A stretch of 64,000 bases of DNA from Winogradskyella wandonensis (GTDB lineage Bacteria; Bacteroidota; Bacteroidia; Flavobacteriales; Flavobacteriaceae), in assembly GCF_004346845.1 (NCBI RefSeq), contig NZ_SMGI01000001.1, positions 986,618 through 1,050,617 of the forward strand. Direction: 5' to 3'. Below the pieces are notes generated by a model. That model was not told where the DNA came from and did no database searches. It worked only from the letters and a program-made list of their open reading frames with translations. The position numbers were made by a program, and so were the translations under genes. Numbering within the stretch: the first letter of the stretch is position 1; every line of letters begins with the position of its first letter. This document shows positions 1 to 9,255 of the stretch, piece by piece.

Positions 1-206
1 AAAATACGTTCAATTTCTCGGTAAGTTAGACCTTCTAAATAAAGCTGAAGCGCCTTGTTAACGTAGTAATCGTCTATCTTCTTCCCTATTTTATTTACTG
101 TAAAAAAATAATTGCAAGACTTACATTTGTAACGCTGCCTATTTTTAATGACACCACTTTTAACATAGTCTTCGGAATTACAAGTTGGACAGTGAGAGAC
201 TTTCAT
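1..206 (-). CDS. IS1-like zinc-finger/HTH protein, N-terminal part only
   Basis: The first 68 codons of a minus-strand gene are present; the rest lies beyond the left edge. The start is the ATG at 204-206. The peptide begins MKVSHCPTCNSEDYVKSG and holds two CxxC pairs (CPTC and CKSC, about 18 residues apart), which would form one zinc ribbon. A segment reading LEGLTYREIERIF follows and looks like the start of a helix-turn-helix. This matches the InsA-type N-terminal DNA-binding module of IS1/IS1595-like transposases, which in Flavobacteriaceae also occurs in stand-alone genes. Whether a DDE transposase domain follows cannot be seen. No inverted repeat is evident in the 100 bases upstream. Confidence 0.6.
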   Translation of the reverse strand, partial: MKVSHCPTCNSEDYVKSGVIKNRQRYKCKSCNYFFTVNKIGKKIDDYYVNKALQLYLEGLTYREIERI

Positions 207-305
207 ATATAGCAATTTAGCATAAATATATTAATTTAGCAAAATATACACAAATTGATAGGTTGTGTTTCAAAAAGAACTGAAAAAAGTTAAACAACAT
301 AGATT

Positions 306-1679
306 TTAAGGCTTTAGATTTTTAAAATACACTTTAGACGCCGCTATCACTTTTGGAGCTAAAATAATAGTTGCTGTCATTGTTGGAATAGCCATCAACG
401 CAAATACGCCATCGATAAAGTTTATCATAGCTTTAAAATCTGTTGTTGATGCCAAAACGATGCTCGCAATATAGAGGTAATTGTAATAGTGCTTTCGTTT
501 TGCACCAATAAGGAAGGATAAACATTTATTTCCGTAATAGGCATACGAAAACAAGGACGACACACTAAAGATAAATACGCAAATCATTAATAAATACTGC
601 CCGAATCCAGGAATGGCATTTTGAAATGCTTCTGCCGTTAAACTCACACCATTACTCGCTGTAGTTTCCCAAACTCCAGTAACTAAAATTGCCAAAGCCG
701 TTAATGTACATACAATTAAAGTATCTATTGCTGGACCTAACATAGCTACTAAACCTTCACGAACTGGCTCATCTGTTTTTGCAGCACCATGCGCCATGGC
801 TGCTGTACCTAAACCAGCTTCGTTAGAAAACGCACCGCGCTTAATACCATGTAGTATTAATGCACCTAATACGCCACCAAGAAACGGTTTATCCTTTGGG
901 TAATAGTCTGCGCTAAAGGCATCCGTAACAATCATGGCTAGATATTTTGGAACTTCTGTATAATTGACAAGCAGGATAATAAGCACCAAAACAAAATATA
1001 AGAGTACCATAGACGGTACAAGTTTAGATGCCCAATTACTTATGCGCTTTAAACCACCAAGAATAACAATACTTGTAAAAATAACCAAAATAGCAGCAAT
1101 AATAAGATTGGATGTTAACGAAACCTCTACACCATTAGGTATTAAAATAATATCGTTAATGGCTTGCTTTAACTGGTTTACATTTACCACAGGTAAAGCA
1201 CCCAACATTCCAAAAAAGCTAAACATTAGGGCAAGGAATTTCCAGTTTTTACCTAAACCTTCAACTATAAAGTACATGGGGCCGCCTTGTAGCTCGCCTT
1301 CACTGTCTTTGCCTCGATATAGGATGGCTAGAGTTGATGTAAAATATTTAGTACTCATGCCAATTACGGCACTCACCCACATCCAGAAAACGGCTCCTGG
1401 GCCACCAACAGCAATCGCTAATGCCACTCCAGAAATATTTCCCATACCAATAGTAGAAGATAAAGCCGTGGATAAAGCTTGGAAGTGTGTTATCTGACCA
1501 GGGTCGTTGGGGTCATCGTATTTACCACGCAGCACTTGTATAGCATGACCGAGATAACGAAACGGTAAAAATTGAGAGCGGATAATAAGATATAAACCAC
1601 CACCAATTAATATAATAAGTAAGGGTAATCCCCAAGCTAGAGAAGAAAACTCAGCAAGAATAGTATTTAGTTTTTCCAT
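306..1679 (-). CDS. Alanine/glycine:cation symporter (AGCS family)
   Basis: This 457-residue, very hydrophobic inner-membrane protein should import alanine or glycine together with sodium or protons. It has the hallmarks of the AGCS (TC 2.A.25) family. These are the N-terminal LPFRYLGHA-like segment, the ALSSTIGMGNISGVALAI stretch near residue 70-90 (the family's substrate/ion region), GGPMYFI near 135, and GAFSNEAGLGTAAMAHGAAKTDEPVREG near 280-310. About ten membrane segments can be counted and the length is normal for the family. It stands alone, divergent from the AraC-type regulator to its right across about 250 bases. The exact amino-acid substrate is not readable from sequence. Confidence 0.93.
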   Translation of the reverse strand: MEKLNTILAEFSSLAWGLPLLIILIGGGLYLIIRSQFLPFRYLGHAIQVLRGKYDDPNDPGQITHFQALSTALSSTIGMGNISGVALAIAVGGPGAVFWMWVSAVIGMSTKYFTSTLAILYRGKDSEGELQGGPMYFIVEGLGKNWKFLALMFSFFGMLGALPVVNVNQLKQAINDIILIPNGVEVSLTSNLIIAAILVIFTSIVILGGLKRISNWASKLVPSMVLLYFVLVLIILLVNYTEVPKYLAMIVTDAFSADYYPKDKPFLGGVLGALILHGIKRGAFSNEAGLGTAAMAHGAAKTDEPVREGLVAMLGPAIDTLIVCTLTALAILVTGVWETTASNGVSLTAEAFQNAIPGFGQYLLMICVFIFSVSSLFSYAYYGNKCLSFLIGAKRKHYYNYLYIASIVLASTTDFKAMINFIDGVFALMAIPTMTATIILAPKVIAASKVYFKNLKP

Positions 1680-1932
1680 GGATGCTAAAAATACAAAACC
1701 TACTCAGAGTTAACAATTTTTGCAAAACCGCATAGTCTTACGTATTGACTTTAATGCTTTAAAAGTATAACTTCGCTTATCATACGATATATTTCATTAT
1801 TAACGAACCATATCTTAAAGTTGGCAACAATTAGAGCATCAACCAATAAAAATGATTTCCATCCGAAATTTAACACAATCTTAATCTTATATTATTAAAT
1901 TGAGGTATATATATTCTTGGGACTATTAACCA

Positions 1933-3021
1933 ATGAAAGATTTAATAACATTTCTTGCAGTATTTGGCGTCGCCATTTCTCTTATTCTGATATTTCTTTT
2001 GTTTAAAGAAAAAAAAAGAGAACTAGATAAAAATATCTTAATTGTAATATTCTCATTTATTTTTTTTACTTGTGTAAGTGTATATTCTGACCTACATGGA
2101 TTAGAAAAATTATTATATATAAGCGCATTATTCGATGGAATCCTGTTTTGGGTTTTAGGACCACTAATGTTTTTATACGTTAAATCTATTTTTTTTGATA
2201 ATAAAAACCTTGTTCTTAAAAACATATACCATTTCCTTCCAAGTATTTTCTTACCTCTTTTTGATTTACTTTTTTTTATGTTTGAAGCAGATGCAGAATA
2301 TTTAAAATTTATTAAAAGCTATCAGTTACTGGTTCTTTTTATAAGAGATATGTATTTTTCGATATATATAATTTTTTCTATCAAATTATTTTTGAAGTTA
2401 AAAAAGACTCTTAACAAAAAACTAAACATTTCTTTAGAAGGTTATAACTGGATTTTAAAATTACTTATTGGCATTCTAGTATTTCCATCTATAGATATAT
2501 TGATGCGTACTCTAGAATTATTTGGTTTTCATTTAGAGCTTTATAGTGGGCAGTTAACGTTTGTCGCAATAATTATTTTCTTAACTTATTTTGGGTATTA
2601 CAGTATTAATGAAGCTAGGTTCTTAATTCCATCTTTTTTAATTGAGGACGATAAAAAAACTAATTATGTTTTTTCAGAAGATGAAGCTTCAGTAATTGAA
2701 CAAAAAATTAAAGAAATTCTAGAAAATGAAAAAATGTTTTTAGATGAAAACTTAACCTTAAAGAAATTGTCTGATAACCTTCAAATATCAGAGAAAAAAC
2801 TTTCTATGTTTTTAAACACTCATTTAAACACAAAATTTGCTGATTACATAAATTTCTATCGCGTAGAAGCAGTAAAGGAAAAGTTAAAATCAGAAGACTA
2901 TGATAAACTAACTCTATTAGCTATATCTGAAGAATGCGGTTTTAATTCTAAAGCTAGTTTTTACCGAATATTTAAAAAACACACAGGCATTTCACCAGCA
3001 CAATACAAAAAAAAGCATTAA
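1933..3021 (+). CDS. Membrane-anchored AraC-family transcriptional regulator
   Basis: The 362-residue protein has two parts. Residues 1-230 contain about seven hydrophobic segments and no recognisable ligand domain. Residues 262-362 form an AraC/XylS DNA-binding domain with two helix-turn-helix units; the second carries the typical EECGFNSKASFYRIFKKHTGISPAQYKK signature. This layout, a 7TM-like sensor joined directly to an AraC output, is common in Bacteroidota and implies that the regulator acts from the inner membrane. It is the first gene of a same-strand run and lies 100 bases upstream of a serine hydrolase gene, so local control of that cluster is plausible but not shown. The signal it senses is unknown. 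Confidence 0.85.
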   Translation: MKDLITFLAVFGVAISLILIFLLFKEKKRELDKNILIVIFSFIFFTCVSVYSDLHGLEKLLYISALFDGILFWVLGPLMFLYVKSIFFDNKNLVLKNIYHFLPSIFLPLFDLLFFMFEADAEYLKFIKSYQLLVLFIRDMYFSIYIIFSIKLFLKLKKTLNKKLNISLEGYNWILKLLIGILVFPSIDILMRTLELFGFHLELYSGQLTFVAIIIFLTYFGYYSINEARFLIPSFLIEDDKKTNYVFSEDEASVIEQKIKEILENEKMFLDENLTLKKLSDNLQISEKKLSMFLNTHLNTKFADYINFYRVEAVKEKLKSEDYDKLTLLAISEECGFNSKASFYRIFKKHTGISPAQYKKKH

Positions 3022-3121
3022 ATAAGTCTCAAAAAATCACCATTACTCTTTTTAAGACCTCTATTCATTTTCTATTTTTTTAATTTGAATTGAAACCTAT
3101 TCATCAATCAAAATTTTAAAT

Positions 3122-4609
3122 ATGAAAAGAATAATTCTGTTACTATTATTAATTCCTTTAATCGGTAATTCACAAAACAAAAATGAAACTACACGCAATG
3201 AAAAATTAGATTATTTTATTGCTTTAACAGATAGCTTGCGCACAAATTTAGGAATTCCTGGAGTTGGGTTAGTCATTGTAAACGACAACAAGGTAATCTA
3301 TAATGAAGGCTTGGGTTACAGTAATATAACCCCTAAAACACCTGTAACAAAAAACACACTATTTACTATAGGCTCAAACACCAAAGCGTTTACTGGTGTA
3401 TTAATTGCAAAACTTGTTGCCAATGGTAAAATGAAATGGGATGACCCGCTAAAAAAATATGTTCCAGAATTAGACCTTAAAGAAGACTATATTGAAAATA
3501 ATGTAACTATTGCAGATGCATTATCTCACGCAACAGGATTGGAAAGGAATGATGCTTTATGGAAATACAAAAATATTAGTAGAGATAGTCTGTTAGCCTC
3601 ACTTAAAAATCTTGATTTTGTTGCCGATTTTCGTTCAAGTTATGTGTATAATAATTTGATGTTTACCGTAGCTGGTATTGCGGCAGAAAGAGCTACTGGT
3701 AAGGCGTGGGAATCACTAATCACTTCAGAAATATTATCGCCTTTAGGAATGAATGACACCTACACTTATTTTGATGAGTTTATCACACATAAAAACAAAT
3801 CTATTGGGTATAAAGCAGACGGTTTAACACCAGAACCACCTGTAATCACAACAGCTATAGCACCAGCAGGTGCAATAAGTTCAACACCAAAGGATATGTC
3901 TAAATGGCTTTTAATGTTAGTAAATGATGGTAAACATAATAACACTTCGTTTTTAATGCCAGAATCATATAACTACATCATGTCACCTCACAAGAGGATA
4001 AGTATAAGAAACAAAGACGAGTTATGGTATTACTATGCAGGACTAGGAGGATTTTCAAAAAATGGAAATCGCAATATTGGACATTCAGGTGCTATAGATG
4101 GGCAAAACTCTAAACTAATTATTAGACCTGACAATGGTTTTGGTATTGTAGTAATGACTAATAAAATTAGTGACTACAAAGATTTAATAGCAGATTATGC
4201 TCAAGAATGGTTTATAGAAGGCACTGTAACAAGACAATACGAAAAAGAGTATGGCCTTGAAGCTATAAACCACGCCTATGTAATTAAAACATTATTAGAC
4301 GCTGGTAAAGAAAATGACGCTAAAGATTACTTTAAAAATATAGACAAAGTAAAACTTGGTTTACATCTCGAAGCAAACATAAATGCTTTAGGATACATCT
4401 TTTTAAATGAAGAAAAAATTGAAGAATCCGTTTTTTTATTTGAATTAAACACTCAAAGTTTTCCAAATTCGGCAAATGCTTTTGATAGTCTTGGAGAGGC
4501 ATTATTAAAAAAAGGAGACAAAACAGAAGCAAAAAAAGCCTATAAAAAATCATTAGAATTAAACCCAAATAATGATAATGCTAGAAAGGTTTTAAAATCA
4601 TTAGAGTAA
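3122..4609 (+). CDS. Serine hydrolase (class C beta-lactamase/PBP fold) with C-terminal TPR
   Basis: The 495-residue protein begins with a signal peptide (MKRIILLLLLIPLIGNS). It then shows the three penicillin-recognising motifs: SxxK as SNTK at residues 85-88, YxN as YNN at 176-178, and HSG near residue 320 in place of KTG. These place it in the beta-lactamase-related family (Pfam PF00144), whose members are esterases, D-amino peptidases or beta-lactam hydrolases in the periplasm. After about residue 380 the sequence changes to helical repeats ending in a clear TPR (ALLKKGDKTEAKKAYKKSLELNPNN). A hydrolase-TPR fusion is frequent in Flavobacteriia. The next gene starts 3 bases after the stop, so they are probably co-transcribed. 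The substrate is unknown. Confidence 0.85.
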   Translation: MKRIILLLLLIPLIGNSQNKNETTRNEKLDYFIALTDSLRTNLGIPGVGLVIVNDNKVIYNEGLGYSNITPKTPVTKNTLFTIGSNTKAFTGVLIAKLVANGKMKWDDPLKKYVPELDLKEDYIENNVTIADALSHATGLERNDALWKYKNISRDSLLASLKNLDFVADFRSSYVYNNLMFTVAGIAAERATGKAWESLITSEILSPLGMNDTYTYFDEFITHKNKSIGYKADGLTPEPPVITTAIAPAGAISSTPKDMSKWLLMLVNDGKHNNTSFLMPESYNYIMSPHKRISIRNKDELWYYYAGLGGFSKNGNRNIGHSGAIDGQNSKLIIRPDNGFGIVVMTNKISDYKDLIADYAQEWFIEGTVTRQYEKEYGLEAINHAYVIKTLLDAGKENDAKDYFKNIDKVKLGLHLEANINALGYIFLNEEKIEESVFLFELNTQSFPNSANAFDSLGEALLKKGDKTEAKKAYKKSLELNPNNDNARKVLKSLE

Positions 4610-4611
4610 AT

Positions 4612-5334
4612 ATGAAAAATATCAAATACATGGTTTTAGTCATAGTTCTTGCAATTTGTTATAACTGTAAAGAAAAAAAGGCATCTAAAACAATTTCAGA
4701 ATTTAAAGAATTAACAGAAGAAAACAGATTAATGCTAATTGATTCATTAACTAAAATGGTAGAATATGACCAGAGCTTCAGAAGAATGATTGCTTTAGGC
4801 ACTAAAGATTCAGCGATACTTAAAAAAGACAACGAAATGAGAGAAAAGCCAGTTGAAGAATATATGGCTTACAGAAAAACTATCATATCTACGATAAGTG
4901 AAGCTCAAAAAGACTCATTATGGAAACTACAACACGAATTAGATTTAAAAAATCATAAAGCATTTGTTAAGCTAGTTGAAGAATATGGTTATCCATCAAA
5001 ACAGCGTTTAAAAATAAAGACCGATATAGGATTTGAGATTTTGTTACATCCGCCCAAAGAAATCAAGCCTAAAATCTATCTAAAGAAAATGGAAAAGTTA
5101 TTAATGCCAGAAGTAAAGTCCAAACGCTTAGAGCCCATTTTGTATGCTCAGTTAGTTGATAACATTAGGCAGAAAGTTTTAAAACAACCGCAGCTATATG
5201 GCACAAATAAATCATTTAACATAAAAACAATGAGTGAAGGATTGCCAATAATAGAAGATATTAGAGAAACTAATAAGGCAAGAAAAGAAATAGGATTGCC
5301 AGAATTAAATGCGGGAGAGTATGAAGTTTATTAG
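4612..5334 (+). CDS. Putative lipoprotein, DUF6624-like
   Basis: The 240-residue product starts with a lipoprotein-type leader (hydrophobic stretch ending CYNC, lipid Cys near residue 19) and is otherwise mostly helical and charged. The C-terminal half contains a segment around residues 125-205 (KIKTDIGFEILLHPP ... LEPILYAQLVDNIRQKV ... PQLYGTNKS) that resembles the DUF6624 family, which has no known function. I make that assignment from memory of the family pattern and hold it loosely. The gene starts 3 bases after the serine hydrolase stop, so the two are likely one transcript and the lipoprotein may work at the same envelope location. Confidence 0.6.
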   Translation: MKNIKYMVLVIVLAICYNCKEKKASKTISEFKELTEENRLMLIDSLTKMVEYDQSFRRMIALGTKDSAILKKDNEMREKPVEEYMAYRKTIISTISEAQKDSLWKLQHELDLKNHKAFVKLVEEYGYPSKQRLKIKTDIGFEILLHPPKEIKPKIYLKKMEKLLMPEVKSKRLEPILYAQLVDNIRQKVLKQPQLYGTNKSFNIKTMSEGLPIIEDIRETNKARKEIGLPELNAGEYEVY

Positions 5335-5394
5335 GCTTATTACACAGTGTAGTTAGATGTAAAACATAAAAATTAATTTACAATTTGGAAGAAA

Positions 5395-5955
5395 ATGAAT
5401 CCGAAAAAAATATTAACAATAGGTTTATTCCTACTAATTACAAGTCAGCTTTTAATGTCTTTTGGTTATGACTTTATTATGGCACAAAAGCCAATCGACT
5501 TTGCCCACTGGACCTTGCTCTTAGCTGCTTTAGCACATTTTTCCCTTTGGTTTGCATTACCCTCAAATGGAAGTAAGCCACATGGTTTGGGCATCATGTC
5601 GTTGGGTATAGCAGGAATCATCGGAATGTGTACCATTGATTTTGTGTTGTGGTCGCTGAATGATAATCCTACTATAAAGGATAGCTTATTGGGAGTTGTT
5701 ATGAACGATCCTACTATTAAATTTCCATTTCTGATAGTTGGTCCCACTCTTTTTTATATGGGAATATGTATTTCGACTTATGGCCTTTTCAAGAAGTACA
5801 AATGGCAGGTAATCGTATTGAATATAGGTGCTCTTCTAATTGGCATAGGGCATCTTATATTTGGTAATCAAGTAATTCCAGTTTTTGGAGCGGTTTTGTT
5901 ATCCATTGGATTGCTATCGATAATCCAGCAAAATCAGAATCAACAATACATGTAA
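5395..5955 (+). CDS. Small integral membrane protein, unknown function
   Basis: I do not recognise this 186-residue protein. It has about six hydrophobic segments: residues 6-26, 38-56, 66-88, 105-132, 136-152 and 158-176. Loops are short, there is no cysteine pair or other obvious motif, and the C-terminus is polar (QQNQNQQYM). The start follows a purine-rich GGAAGAAA, an unusually good Shine-Dalgarno-like stretch for this genome. It lies 60 bases after the lipoprotein gene and 13 bases before a second serine hydrolase gene, so it probably belongs to the same transcript. Function unknown. Confidence 0.6.
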   Translation: MNPKKILTIGLFLLITSQLLMSFGYDFIMAQKPIDFAHWTLLLAALAHFSLWFALPSNGSKPHGLGIMSLGIAGIIGMCTIDFVLWSLNDNPTIKDSLLGVVMNDPTIKFPFLIVGPTLFYMGICISTYGLFKKYKWQVIVLNIGALLIGIGHLIFGNQVIPVFGAVLLSIGLLSIIQQNQNQQYM

Positions 5956-5968
5956 AGTAAAATCGAAA

Positions 5969-7045
5969 ATGAATAAAATACACATCTTAACATTACTCTT
6001 GTCATTTGCAACAATAAACATTGTTGCTCAAGAACAATTCAACCCAGAACAACAACTCAAAGAATTATCAGGAAAAAAGCAAAATATTGGTATCGCAGCA
6101 GCCTATTCCATAGACGGAGTTACAGAATGGTCGCAATCATCTGGCTTTAGTTGTCAAGATAGCGAAATTCCTTTTTCTTCTACTACCTTAACTAGAATTG
6201 CGTCTATTGCTAAACCTATGACAGCTGTTGCAATAATGCAACTTTTTGAAAAAGGACTCATTGAACTAGATACACCAATTCAAACCTATTTGCCTACTTT
6301 TCCTAGAAAAGAAAAGGGAGACATAACCATTAAGCAATTATTAACACATACATCTGGCATTAGTCAATATCAAAGTAATAAAGAGGTAGAAAATAAAACC
6401 CAATTCAATTCTTTACAAGAAGCTATTGATGTATTTAGAGATAGACCTTTACTCTTTAAACCTGGAAGTGAATATTTTTATACATCTTATGGATATGTAC
6501 TATTAGGAAGAATAATTGAACAGGTTTCTGGCTTGAGTTATGAGGATTATATGCAAAAAAATATTTTTGATATTGCAAATATGAAAAATACTGGTATTGA
6601 AAACATTAACAAGCAATATGATAATAAATCCTGTTTATATCACAACCAAAAAAGAAAAACCAAAAAGACTAAACAAAACAACTTAAGCAATAGAATACCT
6701 GCAGGTGGTTTTTATAGTACTTTAGATGATGTTATTAAATTTGGTGAAGCTATTGTTAACAATACTTTAATTAGTGAGAGCACCTTTAAGTTGATGTTAG
6801 AAAGTCAACCTGTAACTTATGATGGAAGTCTTTATGGCTTCGGTTGGTTTTTTTATGGACCAAAACCCAATGAAAATATTGTTATTGGTCATGAAGGAGG
6901 ACAGTCAGGATGTACAAGTCAGTTATTTATAATTCCGAAATCAAAAACAGTTGTGGTTGTCTTATCTAATACATCAGGAACATATAGAGATGTTGTAACG
7001 TTTGCTTCTAAACTTATAAGCCATTCAGAATTGAATAAAAAATAA
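5969..7045 (+). CDS. Serine hydrolase (class C beta-lactamase/PBP fold)
   Basis: A second PF00144-type hydrolase of 358 residues with a cleavable signal peptide (MNKIHILTLLLSFATINIVAQ). SxxK is present as SIAK at residues 79-82, and HxG as HEGG near residue 307. The middle YxN motif appears to be YTS near residue 169, where the usual Asn is replaced by Ser; this is tolerated in some esterase-type members. The protein is shorter than its neighbour at 3122-4609 and has no TPR tail. The two are clearly different paralogues, so the cluster is not a recent duplication. It should act in the periplasm or be secreted; the substrate is unknown. Confidence 0.83.
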   Translation: MNKIHILTLLLSFATINIVAQEQFNPEQQLKELSGKKQNIGIAAAYSIDGVTEWSQSSGFSCQDSEIPFSSTTLTRIASIAKPMTAVAIMQLFEKGLIELDTPIQTYLPTFPRKEKGDITIKQLLTHTSGISQYQSNKEVENKTQFNSLQEAIDVFRDRPLLFKPGSEYFYTSYGYVLLGRIIEQVSGLSYEDYMQKNIFDIANMKNTGIENINKQYDNKSCLYHNQKRKTKKTKQNNLSNRIPAGGFYSTLDDVIKFGEAIVNNTLISESTFKLMLESQPVTYDGSLYGFGWFFYGPKPNENIVIGHEGGQSGCTSQLFIIPKSKTVVVVLSNTSGTYRDVVTFASKLISHSELNKK

Positions 7046-7241
7046 CTGTTGCCAACAACGTATATAAAAATAGCGGTTTAGTTAATAACCTGAACCGTTT
7101 TTGTGTTTAATTGAGTATCTTAATTTCCGAAAAGTCGGTGAATAAAATCCGCTACTTTTCATATACATGACCGATAAGCGTCACAAAAAAACTCCTATTA
7201 ATTCCTTAAATATTATATTTACGTTATCAACGTAAACACCA

Positions 7242-8345
7242 TTGAGTACTAACCAACGTCTCTACTTTATTGATGCCGTACGTGCATTTGCTATTTTAAT
7301 GATGCTTCAAGGGCATTTTATCGATACTTTGCTAGCCCCAGAGTATAAAGATATGTCTAAAATAGCCTATAAAGTTTGGTCTTATTTTAGAGGTATTACT
7401 GCGCCAACCTTCTTTACAATTTCTGGATTAATATTTACCTATTTACTTCTTAAAGCAAAAAAAAAGGGAACAGAAAAACAACGTATTAGAAAAGGGCTTA
7501 ACCGTGGCTTAATGCTTATTGGTATTGGGTATTTACTAAGAGCTCCTTTTTTAAGCTGGTTATCAGGGCAATTTAATACCTATTTTTTGGTGACCGATGT
7601 TCTACAAATCATTGGGTTATCTTTAATTATTGTAATAGTTCTATACATTATTTGCCTAAAAAATAACATTATCTTCTCTTTTGTAACACTTTTATTGGGT
7701 TGTCTTATTTTTGTTTCAGAACCTCTGTACAGAACATTACAATTACAGAACGTGCCTGTAATATTCTCTAACTATCTAACTAAATCTAACGGTTCAGTGT
7801 TTACTATTATTCCGTGGTTTGGCTATATGGCGTTTGGGGCGTATATCGCTACGTCATTTTATAGGCATTTAGAGAAACCTAATTTTAAACCTGTAACGCT
7901 TTCGGTATTTTTTATTGTGGGCTATTTTTTAATAGAATGGTCGTCCTACGCCCTATTCTACCTAAATAAGTGGACAGGTATTCAATTGTTTTTAGATTCT
8001 GCTAACTATAACTATTTATTCTCAAGATTAGGCAACGTCTTTATCTATTTCGCGATTTTTTATGGCTTAGAGCGTTATTTAAAACCGCCCTTATTACTAA
8101 AAATTGGACAAAAAACCTTATCTATTTATGTCATTCATTTTGTAATAATTTATGGTAGTTTTACGGGTATTGGACTTAGCCAATTGATAGGAAAAACGTT
8201 AACGCCATGGCAAGCTGTTATTGGTGCAGCACTTTTCTTAACGATAGTTTGCTTTATTTCGTTCTATTATGTACAAACAAATGCCTATATCTATGGAAAA
8301 TTGCGAACTTTATTTTTTAAGGTGAAAGGACTTAAGCGTAGTTAA
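7242..8345 (+). CDS. Multi-pass acyltransferase-like protein (HGSNAT/DUF1624 type)
   Basis: The 367-residue membrane protein has about ten hydrophobic helices. It opens with RLYFIDAVRAFAILMMLQGH, the R-x-x-x-ID-x-R-x-x-A pattern with a following histidine typical of heparan-alpha-glucosaminide N-acetyltransferase-like proteins and the wider acyltransferase-3 fold. TAPTFFTISGLIF near residue 50 fits the HGSNAT family better. Members move acyl groups across the membrane onto sugars or other carriers. The start is TTG at 7242; the next in-frame ATG (MMLQGH) would remove the conserved ID-R motif, so TTG is preferred. It precedes an alpha/beta hydrolase gene by 13 bases, suggesting a pair. The acceptor substrate is unknown. 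Confidence 0.7.
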   Translation: MSTNQRLYFIDAVRAFAILMMLQGHFIDTLLAPEYKDMSKIAYKVWSYFRGITAPTFFTISGLIFTYLLLKAKKKGTEKQRIRKGLNRGLMLIGIGYLLRAPFLSWLSGQFNTYFLVTDVLQIIGLSLIIVIVLYIICLKNNIIFSFVTLLLGCLIFVSEPLYRTLQLQNVPVIFSNYLTKSNGSVFTIIPWFGYMAFGAYIATSFYRHLEKPNFKPVTLSVFFIVGYFLIEWSSYALFYLNKWTGIQLFLDSANYNYLFSRLGNVFIYFAIFYGLERYLKPPLLLKIGQKTLSIYVIHFVIIYGSFTGIGLSQLIGKTLTPWQAVIGAALFLTIVCFISFYYVQTNAYIYGKLRTLFFKVKGLKRS

Positions 8346-8358
8346 CGACATATAAACA

Positions 8359-9255
8359 ATGAAATACACAATTACTCTTCTCATAGTTTTTTTAAATTTT
8401 CTATGTGCATATTCCCAAACTGAATTTTTAGATTCGCTTTACACGGTTGAAACCTCTACCCATACTTATCTAAAACTAAATAAAAAGGATAGTCTTCAAC
8501 TAGACTTTTACAAACCTATAGGCGTCGTTAAAAAGTTACCGCTTCTGCTTTACGTGCATGGTGGTGGTTTTTCTGGTGGTGTGCGTGATGATAGTAACAC
8601 TGTACAATTTGCTACAAAAATGGCAGAGAAAGGTTATGCTGTAGCTTCAATTTCCTACCAACTCATTATGAAGAAATTAGGCTTTGGTTGCGCTACTAAA
8701 ACCAAAGAAAAAATTAAAGCGTTTAATACTGCTGCCGAAGATATAAGTCTGGCTATAAAATTCATTTTAAAGAATGATAATATCTTTAATATAGATGAAG
8801 ACAAAGTGGTAATTTCTGGAACAAGTGCTGGAGCTGAAGCCGTTTTACACCTCGCCTATGTCTATGAAAATAGAATATTACCTAGAAAGTTTAAACTTGC
8901 TGGCGTAATCGGTCTAGCAGGTGCCATTACAACGCTAGAACGCATTGATTCGGATAAAGCTATACCAACACAGCTATTCCATGGCACAAATGATAATTTG
9001 GTGCCGTATCATATTGCCGCACACCATTATTGTAGCCCTAGTGACAAAGGCTATATGATGCTCTATGGCTCGAGAGCAATTGCAGACCGATTAAAGGGAC
9101 TTGGTAAACCTTATTATTTATTCTCCATTAACGGTGGAACACACAGTTGGTCTGGTATTCCTATGAGTCGTTGTGTCAGTGAGGTCACAGATTTTTTATA
9201 TAATGATGTACTTAATAATGCGAAACGTCAGACGGAACGTACAATAGGGTTTTAA
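8359..9255 (+). CDS. Secreted alpha/beta hydrolase (esterase family)
   Basis: This 298-residue protein has a signal peptide ending near residue 19 (LNFLCAYSQ). The alpha/beta hydrolase core shows the oxyanion motif HGGGF at residues 67-71, the nucleophile elbow G-T-S156-A-G, an acid candidate near residue 215 (HGTNDNLVPY), and the catalytic histidine in NGGTHSWSG near residue 261. HGGG plus GTSAG fits carboxylesterase/BD-FAE-type enzymes, which act on short acyl or feruloyl esters. It follows the acyltransferase-like gene by 13 bases. Its last four bases overlap the end of the convergent LysR gene. Confidence 0.85.
   Translation: MKYTITLLIVFLNFLCAYSQTEFLDSLYTVETSTHTYLKLNKKDSLQLDFYKPIGVVKKLPLLLYVHGGGFSGGVRDDSNTVQFATKMAEKGYAVASISYQLIMKKLGFGCATKTKEKIKAFNTAAEDISLAIKFILKNDNIFNIDEDKVVISGTSAGAEAVLHLAYVYENRILPRKFKLAGVIGLAGAITTLERIDSDKAIPTQLFHGTNDNLVPYHIAAHHYCSPSDKGYMMLYGSRAIADRLKGLGKPYYLFSINGGTHSWSGIPMSRCVSEVTDFLYNDVLNNAKRQTERTIGF

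Noticed and set aside
964..1497. 177-codon plus-strand reading frame
   Set aside because: It lies antisense inside the AGCS transporter gene and shows no family pattern.
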